This document shows, in pieces, positions 16,471 through 26,275 of a DNA stretch of 64,000 nucleotides. How positions within the stretch are numbered: position 1 is the stretch's first letter; each line of letters begins with the position of its first letter. A program made the translations under genes and the position numbers. The stretch is taken from NCBI GenBank assembly GCA_035296965.1, contig DATGZX010000057.1, positions 69,579 to 133,578 on the forward strand, in the 5' to 3' direction. The notes beneath the pieces are model-generated. The model ran no database searches, was not told where the DNA came from, and saw only the letters and a program-made list of their open reading frames with translations. Origin of the DNA: DATGZX01 sp035296965 (lineage in GTDB: Bacteria; Planctomycetota; Planctomycetia; Gemmatales; Gemmataceae).

Positions 16471-16663
16471 GGACCTGCTCCAGGATTGCGGGACAACGCT
16501 GCAAGTGCAGGGGTGGCATTATCGCATGGCGTGGGAGCCGTTTGCGATGTCAGTAGTGCATTTCGCTAAGAGACTTTAGAAGAAGGAGACGGGATAGATT
16601 GCGGAGGTGGGAATAACGTCCGTTGCGGTTATGCTGTGGTTGAATTCCGGCAGGAAGTCGAGC

Positions 16664-19594
16664 TCAATTCTTGAGCGCCGCTACAGCATTCTTGAGGCGT
16701 TCCACGACGCTTTTGTATCCGGCTTCCACGCGGATGGAATCGAGGTCCGGATCTGTTTCCAGGCCGATCAGGTCTTTGAATCCATGCTCAACAGCTTGTT
16801 GCAGTGCCGCAATTGCCTGCTGCGCGTATCGTTGCCGGCGGCCGCGCTCGTCCGCGGATAGAGCCTGAGCGTCTTTGCCGCGGCCGGTCGCAGAGACGCA
16901 GAGTGCATAGCAGCAGGCGATTCCGTACAGGGCACCGTTATCCTTGGACAGCGATTTGCGGATCTTTTCGGCTTCCTGGACGGCGCGATCCACATGGCCG
17001 CAGCGTGCCAGTGTGACCATGTAGCTCTTCTGCAGGGACACGTCGTTAGGATTCGTGTGCATGCGCGCTTCGCGGATCTTGAGCGCCTGTGCGTAGTGCT
17101 GGTCTGCAATCTTCGCATCACCGAGGCGCAGAGCAGCGCTGGCGAGCGCGTAAGCGCCGCGGGCCAGATCCTCTCGGTAGGATACGTTACGCGGAGCCAG
17201 CCTGACCGTCTGCTCGTAGTTCTGCACGGCGTTCGTCAATTGCTTGCGGGCGCGGAGGGCATCTCCCGAGAACAGGCTGGTGATGCCCTGTCCTTCCCAG
17301 GCAAGGCCAAGCAGCTGACGGAGATGAGGGCTGCGGGAATGCTTGGCGACAAGTTTCTCGTAGAGGTCCAGCCCCCCTTGGTAATAGGCCTGGGCCTCTT
17401 GAGGCTTCCCCAGGTGATAGCTCTTATCGCCGAGGCCCAGGTAGGATTTCGCCAGCTCCTCTTCCAGGCCTTCATCACCGGGTTGGCCGGCTAGCAGTTC
17501 TCTGCGGATTTCCAGGGCTTGGTGGTGGTTCTGCCAGGCATCGGCCGGGTCCGGGCTGGTTGTGGCAAGTTGGGCGTAGGCGTTGGCCAACTCCCGCTGG
17601 GCCTCTTCGGGCGCGTATCCGTAGTCACGTGGATGTTCCACCAGCTCCTTACGCAAATTGAGCGCTTTTAGATAGTCTGACCTAGCCGCCTCTTCGCCCT
17701 GAAAGCGACGGCGCATGTCTCCGATCTTGGTAAGTGCCGCCGCGAGGTCGCCCTTGGCTCTGTCGTTGGTGGGGTCCCTTTCGGCCAGCTCCGCAAGGGC
17801 GTCGTAGCCACGTCGATACTGACGGTAGGCCTCCTCGGTCTGGTCGAGCTCCGCGAAGACTCCACCCAACTGGAAATACGCCTCCGCCATGTTCTTGTCG
17901 AGAAGGCCGGCAGGTTCGGTGCTCTTGGCCACCTCGTTCAAACCGCGCAGAGCCTCTTCCACGAGTTTGCGGCGCACCTCCAACACGTCGTCGGCACCGT
18001 TCAATTCGCGCTGGACTTGGGCGATCAGTGTGCCCAGGGTCTTGAGGGCCAGACTGCGCTGCTTGTCGGCGCGGTCCTGCGACTGCCTCGCCTGCTCGGC
18101 GTGCTCTTCCGCCTGGCGTTGGTTCTTGAGTGCGATCTGGCGCTGTTCTTCGGTGGCAGCCTTCTCCAGGCGGATCTGGTAATAAGAGAGCCACGTGTAG
18201 CCAGTCCCGTACAGGACCAAAATGCAGACCAGGGCCATCAAGCCCGCCACGAGCGGGTCGCGCCGGCACCAGCGCCAGAATCGTTCGTGACGCGAGATCG
18301 AGCGGGCGTGGATCGGCTCCCCGGCAACAAACCTGCGCAAATCGTCTGCCAGCGCGCCGGTATCCGCGTAGCGCTTGCTGGGCTCTTTTTCCAATGCCTT
18401 CAGACAGATCGTTTCCAGGTCACGCGGCACGCGCGGCTGCAAGCGCGACGGCGGCACCGGTTCTTCCGAGCGCACCTGGTTGAGCGTTTCCCAAACAGTG
18501 GCTCCCTGGAAGGGCGGTCTGCCCGTCAGCAACTCGTAAAGAATGGCACCGAGCGCATATTGGTCCGCCGCAGTGCCCACGTCTCGCGATTTGCCTTCGG
18601 CTTGCTCCGGGGCCATGTAGCTGGGCGTTCCCAGAATCGTGCCCGTGCGCGTCTGGCCGGCATCATTCTCGAGGCGTTTGGCGAGGCCGAAATCGGCGAT
18701 TTTAGGCATGCCATAGAGCTGGTCGCTCCACGGCGATGCGCTGTTGGTAGAGCCGCTCTGCCCCGCGAGCATGGGCGCGCTGAGGAGCACGTTGGCGGGT
18801 TTCAGATCCCGATGGGCAATGCCGCGCCGGTGAGCAAAGTCCATGGTCTGCGCCAGGACCTGAACGAGCTGAGCTGCCGGTAAAGCCGGTTGCGGCAGGC
18901 CGCTGGTGCGCTTTTGCAGACTGCCGCCATCGACGTACTCCAGCGCCAGGTAGGGGCAGCCGTCGATCTCGCCTACTTCATAGACTTGGACGATATGTGG
19001 ATGCTGCAAATGGGCCACCGCCTCCGCTTCATTACGGAAACGCGCTAGCTCTGCTTCGCTCGCATGCCCTCCTGCCAGGATCATTTTGAGAGCTACCACA
19101 CGCTTCAAGCTGCGCTGGCGTGCCTTGTAGACAACGCCCATCGCACCGCGGCCCAGAATCTCCAGGACGTCGTAGCCGGCCACGGTGGCGAGGTCGCTCT
19201 TGAGCGTCTCCAGAGCAACGCCGGTCAGCACGAAATCGGTATTTTCAGTCTCGCCCGAAGAATGGACGCCGTCTGCACACGCGAGCGTGGTAGTGGCCCT
19301 GTCGACAGGCTTGCCGCAGTGGTTGGGGGTGGGCTCGGGTCCCCCGCTCTGCAACACCTCTGTGTTCTCTGGGAACTGAGGATGGCGGAAGCGGTGAGCG
19401 ATGTCTTCCAGGACGCCCGCCAGCTTGGAGCGCTCGGGTTCGACAAAGTCGACCAGGTAGGCGTCGATGTCCGGCTCCGGACCGCTGCCGCGCGCTTCCT
19501 GCCAGGCATGGCTGAATTTATCGCGCAGGTTGACGGCTTGCGCGGAGAGTAAAATGTCAACCGTTCCGTCTCCCTTCTCCGGCAACTCGGTCAC
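16664..19594 (-). CDS. Membrane Ser/Thr protein kinase with TPR region
   Basis: 976 residues. The Hanks-type kinase domain spans about 141-425: glycine loop GRGAMGVVYKAR (149-159), Lys170, HRDLKPANVL (261-270), DFG 301-303 and activation segment GTPSYMAPEQAEG. All catalytic residues are present, so it should be active. One membrane helix lies at about 448-470, then a coiled coil (480-520), then TPR-like repeats to the C-terminus (AEAYFQLGGVFAELDQTEEA and later copies). The kinase is therefore cytoplasmic and the TPR part external. The start is GTG at 19594 with AAGGGGG upstream. An N-terminal region of about 130 residues precedes the kinase domain. The substrates are unknown; such kinases are numerous in planctomycetes. 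Confidence 0.92.
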   Translation of the reverse strand: MTELPEKGDGTVDILLSAQAVNLRDKFSHAWQEARGSGPEPDIDAYLVDFVEPERSKLAGVLEDIAHRFRHPQFPENTEVLQSGGPEPTPNHCGKPVDRATTTLACADGVHSSGETENTDFVLTGVALETLKSDLATVAGYDVLEILGRGAMGVVYKARQRSLKRVVALKMILAGGHASEAELARFRNEAEAVAHLQHPHIVQVYEVGEIDGCPYLALEYVDGGSLQKRTSGLPQPALPAAQLVQVLAQTMDFAHRRGIAHRDLKPANVLLSAPMLAGQSGSTNSASPWSDQLYGMPKIADFGLAKRLENDAGQTRTGTILGTPSYMAPEQAEGKSRDVGTAADQYALGAILYELLTGRPPFQGATVWETLNQVRSEEPVPPSRLQPRVPRDLETICLKALEKEPSKRYADTGALADDLRRFVAGEPIHARSISRHERFWRWCRRDPLVAGLMALVCILVLYGTGYTWLSYYQIRLEKAATEEQRQIALKNQRQAEEHAEQARQSQDRADKQRSLALKTLGTLIAQVQRELNGADDVLEVRRKLVEEALRGLNEVAKSTEPAGLLDKNMAEAYFQLGGVFAELDQTEEAYRQYRRGYDALAELAERDPTNDRAKGDLAAALTKIGDMRRRFQGEEAARSDYLKALNLRKELVEHPRDYGYAPEEAQRELANAYAQLATTSPDPADAWQNHHQALEIRRELLAGQPGDEGLEEELAKSYLGLGDKSYHLGKPQEAQAYYQGGLDLYEKLVAKHSRSPHLRQLLGLAWEGQGITSLFSGDALRARKQLTNAVQNYEQTVRLAPRNVSYREDLARGAYALASAALRLGDAKIADQHYAQALKIREARMHTNPNDVSLQKSYMVTLARCGHVDRAVQEAEKIRKSLSKDNGALYGIACCYALCVSATGRGKDAQALSADERGRRQRYAQQAIAALQQAVEHGFKDLIGLETDPDLDSIRVEAGYKSVVERLKNAVAALKN

Positions 19595-19858
19595 GGTCGG
19601 CCCCCTTGCGCCGACGCGGCGTGCTCAAGCGCTGGGTTCAGAGCATTCATTGGAAAGAGATTGCAAACGAAGAAAGTCACACGATTACCTTGCTTCCCAT
19701 GCTCCACGAGGCACCGTGCACTCTGTTCCGTGTCCTGAATAGGACCATTATTACCGACTTGGAGAGGGAGGTCCAGCAGTTCCAGCCGACTTTGAGAAAC
19801 GCAAACCAGGCCCCCCGAATTCATGACAGTGCGGCGCAACTTGGGGTTATTGATTCAC

Positions 19859-20403
19859 TCATCGATTGCTCAGCCGCCACTCCTCGCGCAAGATGCCCAT
19901 GAGAATCGTGTCGTAATAGCGGCCTGCTTGGTAGCGGTCCTGGCGCAATAGTCTTCCTTCTTGAATCCCACTTTCTGATATGTACGGAGACCACGCTCGT
20001 TGTGTTCGAAGACATAAAGCCACACTCGGTTCAAGTTGAGCGTGTCGAAAGCGTAGCCGAGCAGCAACCGGGTCGCCTCGCTGCCGTAGCCCTTGCCCCA
20101 CTCCGCCTTTGCGCCAATCGAGATGCCGAAGGAAGCATGCCGGTTCTTGAAGTCCATGCGATGCAGTCCCGTCGCTCCGATCAAGTGATCCGTATCTCGA
20201 ACGACGATGCCGAGAGCGAGATCGTGTTCGCTCTGCAGCATCTTGTCGATGAACTCCTCTTCGAAGCGCAGGTTCACCGGACGGTAAATATTGAGCGTGC
20301 GCGTCACTTCCGGGTCGTTCATCCAGCAAACCAAGAGCGGGGCATCCTCGCACTCCAAAGGACGAAGATAAACTTTGTCTCCGCTGAGAAAGGCAGTCTT
20401 CAT
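19859..20403 (-). pseudogene. GNAT (RimJ/RimL-like) acetyltransferase with a -1 frameshift
   Basis: The frame from ATG 20403 (GAGGG seven bases upstream) encodes a GNAT domain: GDKVYLRPLECEDAPLLVCW, LIGATGLHRMDFKNRHASFG, GKGYGSEATRLLLGYAFDTLNLNRV (acetyl-CoA loop) and YQKVGFKKE. After GFKKE, near 19952-19963, this frame continues as unrelated sequence to a stop at 19870. The neighbouring frame instead supplies the missing family C-terminus (GRLLRQDRYQAGRYYDTILM, GILREEW) and stops at 19859. One lost base in the AAGAAGGAAG stretch explains both. The acetyl-CoA site is intact, so only the final strand and helix are affected. It may be a young pseudogene, a sequencing error or a recoding site. 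Confidence 0.75.
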
Positions 20404-20558
20404 CTTGACCCTCGATACAACGCAAGACCCGGCCGCGTCCGACTCTTCGACGCCCCAGTGTCGGCAAGAAGGCGCATACGAAGCACGTGCAGACGCCGAC
20501 TCATATCGCTGACAATAATCGGTGTTGGCAGGTTCGAGCAAGGGGCGGAGATATTTGC

Positions 20559-22190
20559 TCACTTGGCGGCTGTGAAATGATCCGGGACGGCCCGATCCAT
20601 CTCTTGCAGGGCTTGCTTCAGCTGAGGCGTCGAGACCACGGCCGTTTGCTTGTCGCAGTAGAGAGGCTGCTCGATGTGAGGTCGAACCGCCTGCCATAAC
20701 TCGCCGCGCGGTCCGGTTGTTTCCAACATCAGGTAATCCGTGCCGCGTGCCATGACCCGGTCCAGGCGGCGACGCCAATCGTCGCCCATCTGCGGCACGT
20801 AGAAGCTATCTTCCAACAGCTCCGGTGGAAAGAAGAAACCACGCGTGTCGACGTAACATTGCGCGCGGTCGCCTAAACGCCAGGTTACGTAGGAGCCGTA
20901 GTCGGGCATGCCAAAGAATCGGCCGTGCAGCTCCTGGGATTCGAGCCAATCCACGGCTGCCACGGGCCACTCGTTGGCATTCTGAATGGGCATGTGCCAG
21001 GCAAGGGCCGGGATGAATGATATCGCCATCAGGACAACCAGCGTCAGGCCAGGCCACAACGGCTGAAAACGGAACAGCCTGCTGTTCAGCATGCGTCGTC
21101 GAGACACGTCGACCTTGAGGACGGTTCTGGCCAAGCCCGTTGCTATCGAAGCGGGTAACTGTTTCCATTGTTTTCGCGTTTCGCGGAGGCGATTGATCAG
21201 CACGGCCAGATGCGGCACACCCAGGGCAAGCATAACCAGCAGCCAATCTTGCAGGCTGCGGATGGCAAGATTGGCAAGCCCGGTGAGGCCGACAAGCAGG
21301 GCCAGCTCCCACATGCGGTATTGGCGGAAACGCACGCAAACGCTCAGGGCAACGAGACCTGCCAGGATGTACGCCAGCGTAACAGTGTATGGCGGCCGGG
21401 CTATGAATGTGTAAAGCGGTTGCATCTCCACGAAGATTCGTTGAATCGAATGGCCCACTTCCGGACGAAAGGGGAGGACCAGACGGTCGAGGGGACTCGG
21501 ACTGGCAAACGTCGCAGCGAGCCCTAGACCGCCGACCAGTGTGAGACGCCAGCAAGCTTCCCGGCCGAGCGGCGTATTAATCTTCCAGTAGCGATTCAAC
21601 CACTCCCAGGCAATGGCACCGGCCAGGAGCCCCTGGCCCACAATCACCCCAGGATGGAGGTTGGCCCAAAGGAGCATGACCACCGGCAGCAACCAGGTCA
21701 GGCTGCGCCGGCCTGTGCAGTGATCGTGGAGCCAACCGGAGACAAGTAGCAGCCCGATCGTCGTGCAGTAGAGTGGCCGCAAGTTCCACATGGGCAGCAG
21801 CACAAAGAATGCCGTCAGTAGGGAGACGGCAATGCCTGGCCAGCCGACTCCTTCCTTCTTGAGTCGCAAGGACACGAGAAGCAACGGCGCGGAAATCAGA
21901 ATGGTCTTGAGAAGCTTCAATCCCCCGAAACCGAGCGTTTGCCAAATGGCCCAGAGAATTACTTCATAGAGCCATTCGAAATCAGGAATCTGCCGGCCGG
22001 AGATCGTATAGGTGAACGCTTCGACGGTCCGCAATTGCCTTGTCTCGACGATTTGCCGGCCCGTGCGGATCTGCCAGGTGAAATCAAGGTCGCCGAATGG
22101 AGCAAAATAATTCGTGCAGAGAAGCACGATCACAAGGATGCTGAATGCGTTCGGGAATTGCTTCCAGGAAGGTGCAGCCATCAACCCCAT
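20559..22190 (-). CDS. Polytopic membrane protein, possibly glycosyltransferase-like
   Basis: 543 residues with roughly ten to twelve hydrophobic helices (for example residues 15-30, 85-105, 110-130, 155-175 and more), then a soluble C-terminal part. The segment GDLDFTWQIRTGRQIVETRQ in the first outside loop and DYGSYVTWRLGDRAQCYVDTRG near residue 450 are the most distinctive. An acidic motif in the first loop followed by many helices resembles GT-C membrane glycosyltransferases, but no diagnostic motif is certain. It starts 9 bases downstream of the GT2 gene stop, so the two are co-transcribed and may act on the same lipid-linked sugar. This functional link is inference. Confidence 0.75.
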   Translation of the reverse strand: MGLMAAPSWKQFPNAFSILVIVLLCTNYFAPFGDLDFTWQIRTGRQIVETRQLRTVEAFTYTISGRQIPDFEWLYEVILWAIWQTLGFGGLKLLKTILISAPLLLVSLRLKKEGVGWPGIAVSLLTAFFVLLPMWNLRPLYCTTIGLLLVSGWLHDHCTGRRSLTWLLPVVMLLWANLHPGVIVGQGLLAGAIAWEWLNRYWKINTPLGREACWRLTLVGGLGLAATFASPSPLDRLVLPFRPEVGHSIQRIFVEMQPLYTFIARPPYTVTLAYILAGLVALSVCVRFRQYRMWELALLVGLTGLANLAIRSLQDWLLVMLALGVPHLAVLINRLRETRKQWKQLPASIATGLARTVLKVDVSRRRMLNSRLFRFQPLWPGLTLVVLMAISFIPALAWHMPIQNANEWPVAAVDWLESQELHGRFFGMPDYGSYVTWRLGDRAQCYVDTRGFFFPPELLEDSFYVPQMGDDWRRRLDRVMARGTDYLMLETTGPRGELWQAVRPHIEQPLYCDKQTAVVSTPQLKQALQEMDRAVPDHFTAAK

Positions 22191-22199
22191 CCTCGGACT

Positions 22200-23426
22200 T
22201 CACCGGGCGGCGGCGCTTTCCCATTTATCCTGGCCAGCCATGCTCAGCACGCCGAGGAAGAAGCTGCCGCAAATCGTCTGGGCGCCCGCCATCATGGTCG
22301 TCAGGCCCCAGAGAGCAAAGCGCATCGTGGAGCCGATGTCGAGCGGTCCGAAGCCTCGTGCATACCACTGCCAAACCAACCAGAGGTTCAGTGCCAGTCC
22401 AGTAGCTACGAGTATCGCTCCCAAAACGAGCCCGCGTTCGACATTGCAGTAATCGAACGCCTTGGCAAGAAGCGTGCGCGCGGGCAGAAGGCCGTGCCGC
22501 CAACCATAGAAGCGCGCGAAGGCCCAGAACCAGAGCGTTTGGTAGCCCATAAGCACGCAGAGAGAACCAAGGAGCATGGTGTGCACGTCGAAGACGACCC
22601 GGCCGACGGCAATCGGTCCCGGGGTCAATGCGAACATCAGGGCGATGCCCAGGCCAAGAAATGCACCGGCGGGAATCAGGTAGAGCCAAAGCGGGCAGAG
22701 AAGGAGCAGGAAACGCAAGTGCCGCCAACCGTCGCGAAAGCTGCGCAGGTGCGGCGGCCGGTCGCGGCCGTCCGGGTGCAGCACGGTGGGGACTTCGCTG
22801 ATTTTCTGGCGGTTCAGGCAGGCCTTCACGACCATTTCGCTCGCAAACTCCATGCCCGCAGTCTTCAGGCCGAGCCGATTGTAGGCGTCCTTGCGGAAGC
22901 CGCGGAGCCCGCAATGGGCGTCGCGGATGGGGCTGTGGAAGAACAGGTTGAGGATGCCCGTCAGCACAGGGTTGCCGACGTAGCGGTGCAGCCAGGGCAT
23001 GGCCCCAGGACGAATGCCTCCCTGAAAGCGGTTGCCCATGACCAGGTCATCGCCATTGCGCAAGCGCTCGACAAACGGCTGCAAGCGGCTGAAATCGTAG
23101 GAATCGTCCGCGTCGCCCATGATTACAAACCGGCCACGCGCTGCGGCGATGCCTGCCTGAAGCGCGCTGCCATAGCCGCGACGCGCAACGTAGACCACCT
23201 CCGCACCGTGCTCGCGAGCGATTTCGCGTGAGCCATCCGAACTGCCGTTGTCGGCTATCACAACCTCGCCGCGCGTATCCATTTCTTGCAGCGCGCGCCT
23301 GGCCTTGTCGATGCAGCGGCCCACCGTGCGCGCCTCGTTCAGGCATGGCATTACGACGGAAACTTCCACGTCGTCGTTGGTTTTGGCAGGGGCCCGGAGT
23401 TCAGGTTCTTGAAGTGTTGCTTGCAT
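22200..23426 (-). CDS. GT2 family glycosyltransferase (dolichyl-phosphate sugar synthase-like)
   Basis: 408 residues. The GT-A domain is at about 20-250: SVVMPCLNEARTVGRCIDKA, VVIADNGSSDGSREIA, the DxD-type segment MGDADDSYDF, MGNRFQGGIRPGAMPWLHRY and DAHCGLRGFRKDAY. Four membrane helices follow (about 257-282, 297-320, 340-362, 375-398). The layout matches DPM1/polyprenyl-phosphate glycosyltransferases with a C-terminal membrane anchor, transferring a sugar from a nucleotide donor to a lipid phosphate on the inner face of the membrane. It leads a two-gene operon with the polytopic protein. The donor sugar and the final glycan are not readable from the sequence. Confidence 0.88.
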   Translation of the reverse strand: MQATLQEPELRAPAKTNDDVEVSVVMPCLNEARTVGRCIDKARRALQEMDTRGEVVIADNGSSDGSREIAREHGAEVVYVARRGYGSALQAGIAAARGRFVIMGDADDSYDFSRLQPFVERLRNGDDLVMGNRFQGGIRPGAMPWLHRYVGNPVLTGILNLFFHSPIRDAHCGLRGFRKDAYNRLGLKTAGMEFASEMVVKACLNRQKISEVPTVLHPDGRDRPPHLRSFRDGWRHLRFLLLLCPLWLYLIPAGAFLGLGIALMFALTPGPIAVGRVVFDVHTMLLGSLCVLMGYQTLWFWAFARFYGWRHGLLPARTLLAKAFDYCNVERGLVLGAILVATGLALNLWLVWQWYARGFGPLDIGSTMRFALWGLTTMMAGAQTICGSFFLGVLSMAGQDKWESAAAR

Positions 23427-23759
23427 GCTGGAGGTCTCTCGACAGGTGAAAGCAATGCGGCCGATGCCAGAAACGCGGTTGGACAGGCGCTGAGCGCGCA
23501 GGTTACCCTTTGAGGCCGAGCAGTACTTTTTTCCTTGGCCCTTAAATGCCTACCTGGATTTCAAGCACTCGGAGGGCCCGGCGTGATCCACGGGATCAAT
23601 CAACAATAGGTCAAAGAGAATTGGGTAGCAAACGAGGATGGGTTCCTTATTTTTCAAGCCCTGAATGTGCATGAGTCCTATTAGGTCCTATTGGAGCTTA
23701 CGGCCGAGATGGTTGCATAGAATATCCTTAGCCGCGCGAAAGGAGCAAGGTGGTGTGTC
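23427..23759. other. Divergent intergenic region, no gene seen
   Basis: A 333-base gap between the minus-strand glycosyltransferase and the next plus-strand gene. It should hold two divergent promoters. A short direct repeat (GTCCTATTAGGTCCTATTGG, about 23674-23694) is the only pattern I noticed. Confidence 0.5.
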
Positions 23760-24188
23760 ATGGTTGGCGTTTTCGAAGACGCAGGGATACGTTTCCAGTA
23801 CCCCGAAAACTGGCGCCTCGAACGGGAAGATAACGAAGCGGGTTGGACGGTGACGGTCCAGAGCCCAGATACCGCCTTTCTGATGATATGCCTGCGTGAG
23901 GACATGCCCAGCACGGACAAATTGGTAGAGACGACTCTTGAGGCGCTTCGCGAAGAATATCCCGATCTGGAGGCCGACGATTGGGTTGGTCCCATTGCAG
24001 GGCAACCAGCCGTCGGTCACTATATCAGCTTTTTTAGCTTCGATCTTACCAATACTTGCTGGACCCGCTGCTTTTACAGCGCCCGCGGCACGGTCCTCCT
24101 CCTTTGCCAGCTGAATGACCTTGAACTGGAGAAAAACGAGCCTGTCCTGCGCGCCATTTGCGCGTCGCTCGAAGTTGCAGACGAATAG
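23760..24188 (+). CDS. Hypothetical protein, possibly PsbP/DcrB-like fold
   Basis: 142 residues, no signal peptide. The start GVFEDAGIRFQYPENWRLERE, then WTVTVQSPDTAFLMICLRE, resembles the opening of PsbP/Mog1/DUF1795-type domains (a strand, the FxYPxxW motif, then strands). The C-terminal half (RCFYSARGTVLLLCQLNDLELEKNEPVLRAICASLEV) matches their last strand and helix. The family assignment is by pattern only and carries no enzymatic prediction. The next gene starts 143 bases later on the same strand. Whether the two are co-transcribed cannot be told. Confidence 0.6.
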   Translation: MVGVFEDAGIRFQYPENWRLEREDNEAGWTVTVQSPDTAFLMICLREDMPSTDKLVETTLEALREEYPDLEADDWVGPIAGQPAVGHYISFFSFDLTNTCWTRCFYSARGTVLLLCQLNDLELEKNEPVLRAICASLEVADE

Positions 24189-24331
24189 ATTTCCTTCATT
24201 TCCTTGCTGGCGATGAACAGCCGTGCCGGTTATACTACTGCTGTGTCAGCGCGGATGAAGTGCGCGTCTCTCACATGACCGAATCTGGGACCTTTAGGTC
24301 CTCTCTGGCCTCCAACAACGGAGATGGCACG

Positions 24332-26002
24332 ATGGCGAGGAAGACCTTATCCCCCGTTGAGCGTCAAGTGACCCGGGTCCATCGGCGTTTGCTTCTTCAA
24401 ATGCTTTTGAACTCGGTCATCTGGTGCTGGGCCGGGGCGATCTTGCTCTCGGCGGGTTGGTTCTTGGTGCAGCCATTCGTGATCCAGCATCCGCCGGTTT
24501 GGCTGCGCTGGGTGGTGGCCGGGGGACTGGTCGGGGCATCTTCCGTCTTGGCGGTGGTGTTGCTAGTGCTGCAAGCTCCATCGAAATTGACTGCTGCCTT
24601 GTCAATGGACTCGCAGTTCGGCCTGAAGGAACGCGTTACCACTTCGCTTACGCTGCCTGCCGAGCAAATCACTTCACCGGCGGGACAGGCATTGCTCGCC
24701 GACGTCAATCAGCGCATCGCGGATCTTGATATCGGCTCGAGGTTCCCAGTTCGCATGTCGTGGACGGCTGCGATCGTGCCGGTGTGTGCGGCACTCCTCG
24801 CCTTCGTCGCGCTTTTCTACGAACCCTCCCAAAGCCAAGCCACGGCCGGGAATCTCAGTGAAGCGAACAAACCACTGGCCAATGCGCCGGCGATTGATCA
24901 GAAGATGAAGGACCTTGCCAAGAAGTCGCGGGAGAAACTGGAACCGATCCACGCCACGAAGTCCGAAGACCTGGAACGGCTCGAGGCGGAGCTGGAGAAG
25001 ATCGCCAATCGCCCGCACAGCACCAAGGACGAGGTCAAGGAGCGCGTGAAGGAGATGACATCTCTGGAAAACGAGATGAAGAGCCACGAAAAGGAAATGG
25101 CAGACAAGATGCGCAGTCTCCAGAGCCACCTCCACCAGCTCGAGCGCATGTCGGAAAAGGGCGATGACGAAGGCCCGGCGAAAGAGCTGAAGAAGGCGCT
25201 CGCGGAAGGCAAGCTCGATAAGGCACGCGAAGAAATCGAGCGCTTCAGCAAGCGCATCGCGAAAAACGAGCTGACCGAAAAAGAAAAGAAACAACTCGCC
25301 AAGCAGTTGGAGAAGCTCAAAGATAAGCTCGACAACCTCGCCAAGCAAAAGGACAAGGAACAGCAGTTGAAACAGGCCAACCTTGATCCGGAGACGCTGC
25401 AGCGCGAGATGAAAGAACTCCAAAAGGAGAACCAGAAACTGGGCGACCTTCAGGATCTCGCCAAGCAGCTCGGCCAATGCCAGAAGTGCCTGAAAGAGGG
25501 AGACATGAACGGCGCGATGGATAACCTGGCAAAGGCCGGCGACAAGATGAAGAGCATGGAAGGGGAGGACAAGGATCTCGACGACCTTCGCGACCAACTC
25601 AAACGTCTACAAGATGCCAAGGATTCTTGCTGCGAGGGCCAGGGTGACAAGCTCGGTGATCCCATGGCTTCAAACCTGGAACAGGACAGCAACAACGCAG
25701 CGCAGGGCGAAGGGCAACGTCCGCTCGGCAAGAAGGCACCGTACAAATCATTCGAGGCCAAGAACAAGGCCGAGTTCGATCCGAAGGGCAAGAAGATCTT
25801 CGACGGCTATGCGCCCGGCCAGAGCTTCAAGAAGAAGAGCGGGGCCGAGCTCGTCGGCGATATCAAACAAGCCACGCAGGAAGCTCCTGAGGCGATCGAG
25901 CAGCAACGCATTCCCAAAGCTGCCCAGGAGATGGCCAAGGGATACTTTCAGAAAATGCGTGAACAAACTGAAAAAGAACAGAAATCTCCGCCCAAGCAGT
26001 GA
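24332..26002 (+). CDS. Membrane-anchored long coiled-coil protein, unknown function
   Basis: 556 residues. Three hydrophobic segments (about 26-46, 60-82, 143-162) form an N-terminal membrane part; residues 85-142 form a loop containing LSMDSQFGLKERVTTSLTLP. From about 175 to 420 the chain is Lys/Glu-rich heptad sequence (KMKDLAKKSREKLEPIHATK, then LERLEAELEKIANRP, then KKQLAKQLEKLKDKLDNLAK), a long parallel-type coiled coil. The tail is low-complexity and charged. The ATG at 24332 is chosen because the sequence before it is not conserved-looking and GGAG lies upstream. The role may be structural or scaffolding in the envelope; no known family was recognised with confidence. Confidence 0.7.
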   Translation: MARKTLSPVERQVTRVHRRLLLQMLLNSVIWCWAGAILLSAGWFLVQPFVIQHPPVWLRWVVAGGLVGASSVLAVVLLVLQAPSKLTAALSMDSQFGLKERVTTSLTLPAEQITSPAGQALLADVNQRIADLDIGSRFPVRMSWTAAIVPVCAALLAFVALFYEPSQSQATAGNLSEANKPLANAPAIDQKMKDLAKKSREKLEPIHATKSEDLERLEAELEKIANRPHSTKDEVKERVKEMTSLENEMKSHEKEMADKMRSLQSHLHQLERMSEKGDDEGPAKELKKALAEGKLDKAREEIERFSKRIAKNELTEKEKKQLAKQLEKLKDKLDNLAKQKDKEQQLKQANLDPETLQREMKELQKENQKLGDLQDLAKQLGQCQKCLKEGDMNGAMDNLAKAGDKMKSMEGEDKDLDDLRDQLKRLQDAKDSCCEGQGDKLGDPMASNLEQDSNNAAQGEGQRPLGKKAPYKSFEAKNKAEFDPKGKKIFDGYAPGQSFKKKSGAELVGDIKQATQEAPEAIEQQRIPKAAQEMAKGYFQKMREQTEKEQKSPPKQ

Positions 26003-26084
26003 TTGCTTGTGCCGGTTTGCTTTTCTTTGCAGCATATCCTAAGTTTGCGTGTCCTCAGCTACTGGGGAGAAGGTGAGGACGTTT

Positions 26085-26126
26085 GGGCCGTTCGGCATCG
26101 AGGGGATTGCCGGCGGCCCTTTTTTT
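26085..26126 (+). terminator. Possible Rho-independent terminator
   Basis: GGGCCG (26085-26090) pairs with CGGCCC (26114-26119), with weak pairing inside, and is followed directly by a run of seven T residues. It lies 83 bases after the coiled-coil protein gene. Confidence 0.6.
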
Positions 26127-26189
26127 GCGCGCCGAAAATCCGCATGACATCGTCGCGCGGCAATTCTCTTTCCTACCTGAGATTGCACT

Positions 26190-26275
26190 GTTTAACCGCG
26201 ACCCAGCGGGGAGCGCGAGCAGACTGGACGCAGGTTGCCTTCTGCTCGCGCTCCCCGCTGGGTCGCGGTTAAACG
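26190..26275. repeat. Form-B intergenic palindrome
   Basis: An 86-bp hairpin of the same family as 13961-14047. The arms begin GTTTAACCGCGACCCAGCGG and pair with an exact inverse; the inner stem has AGCAGA facing TCTGCT. The first base is T-G rather than C-G. It lies in the 513-bp gap between the coiled-coil protein and aconitase. Confidence 0.9.

Noticed and set aside
19952..19963. Programmed -1 frameshift in the GNAT gene
   Set aside because: The site AAGAAGGAAG has no canonical X-XXY-YYZ slippery heptamer and I saw no stimulatory stem-loop.
21939..23231. A 430-residue plus-strand reading frame opposite the membrane protein and glycosyltransferase genes
   Set aside because: It is antisense to two convincing genes, has no domain pattern and crosses their boundary.
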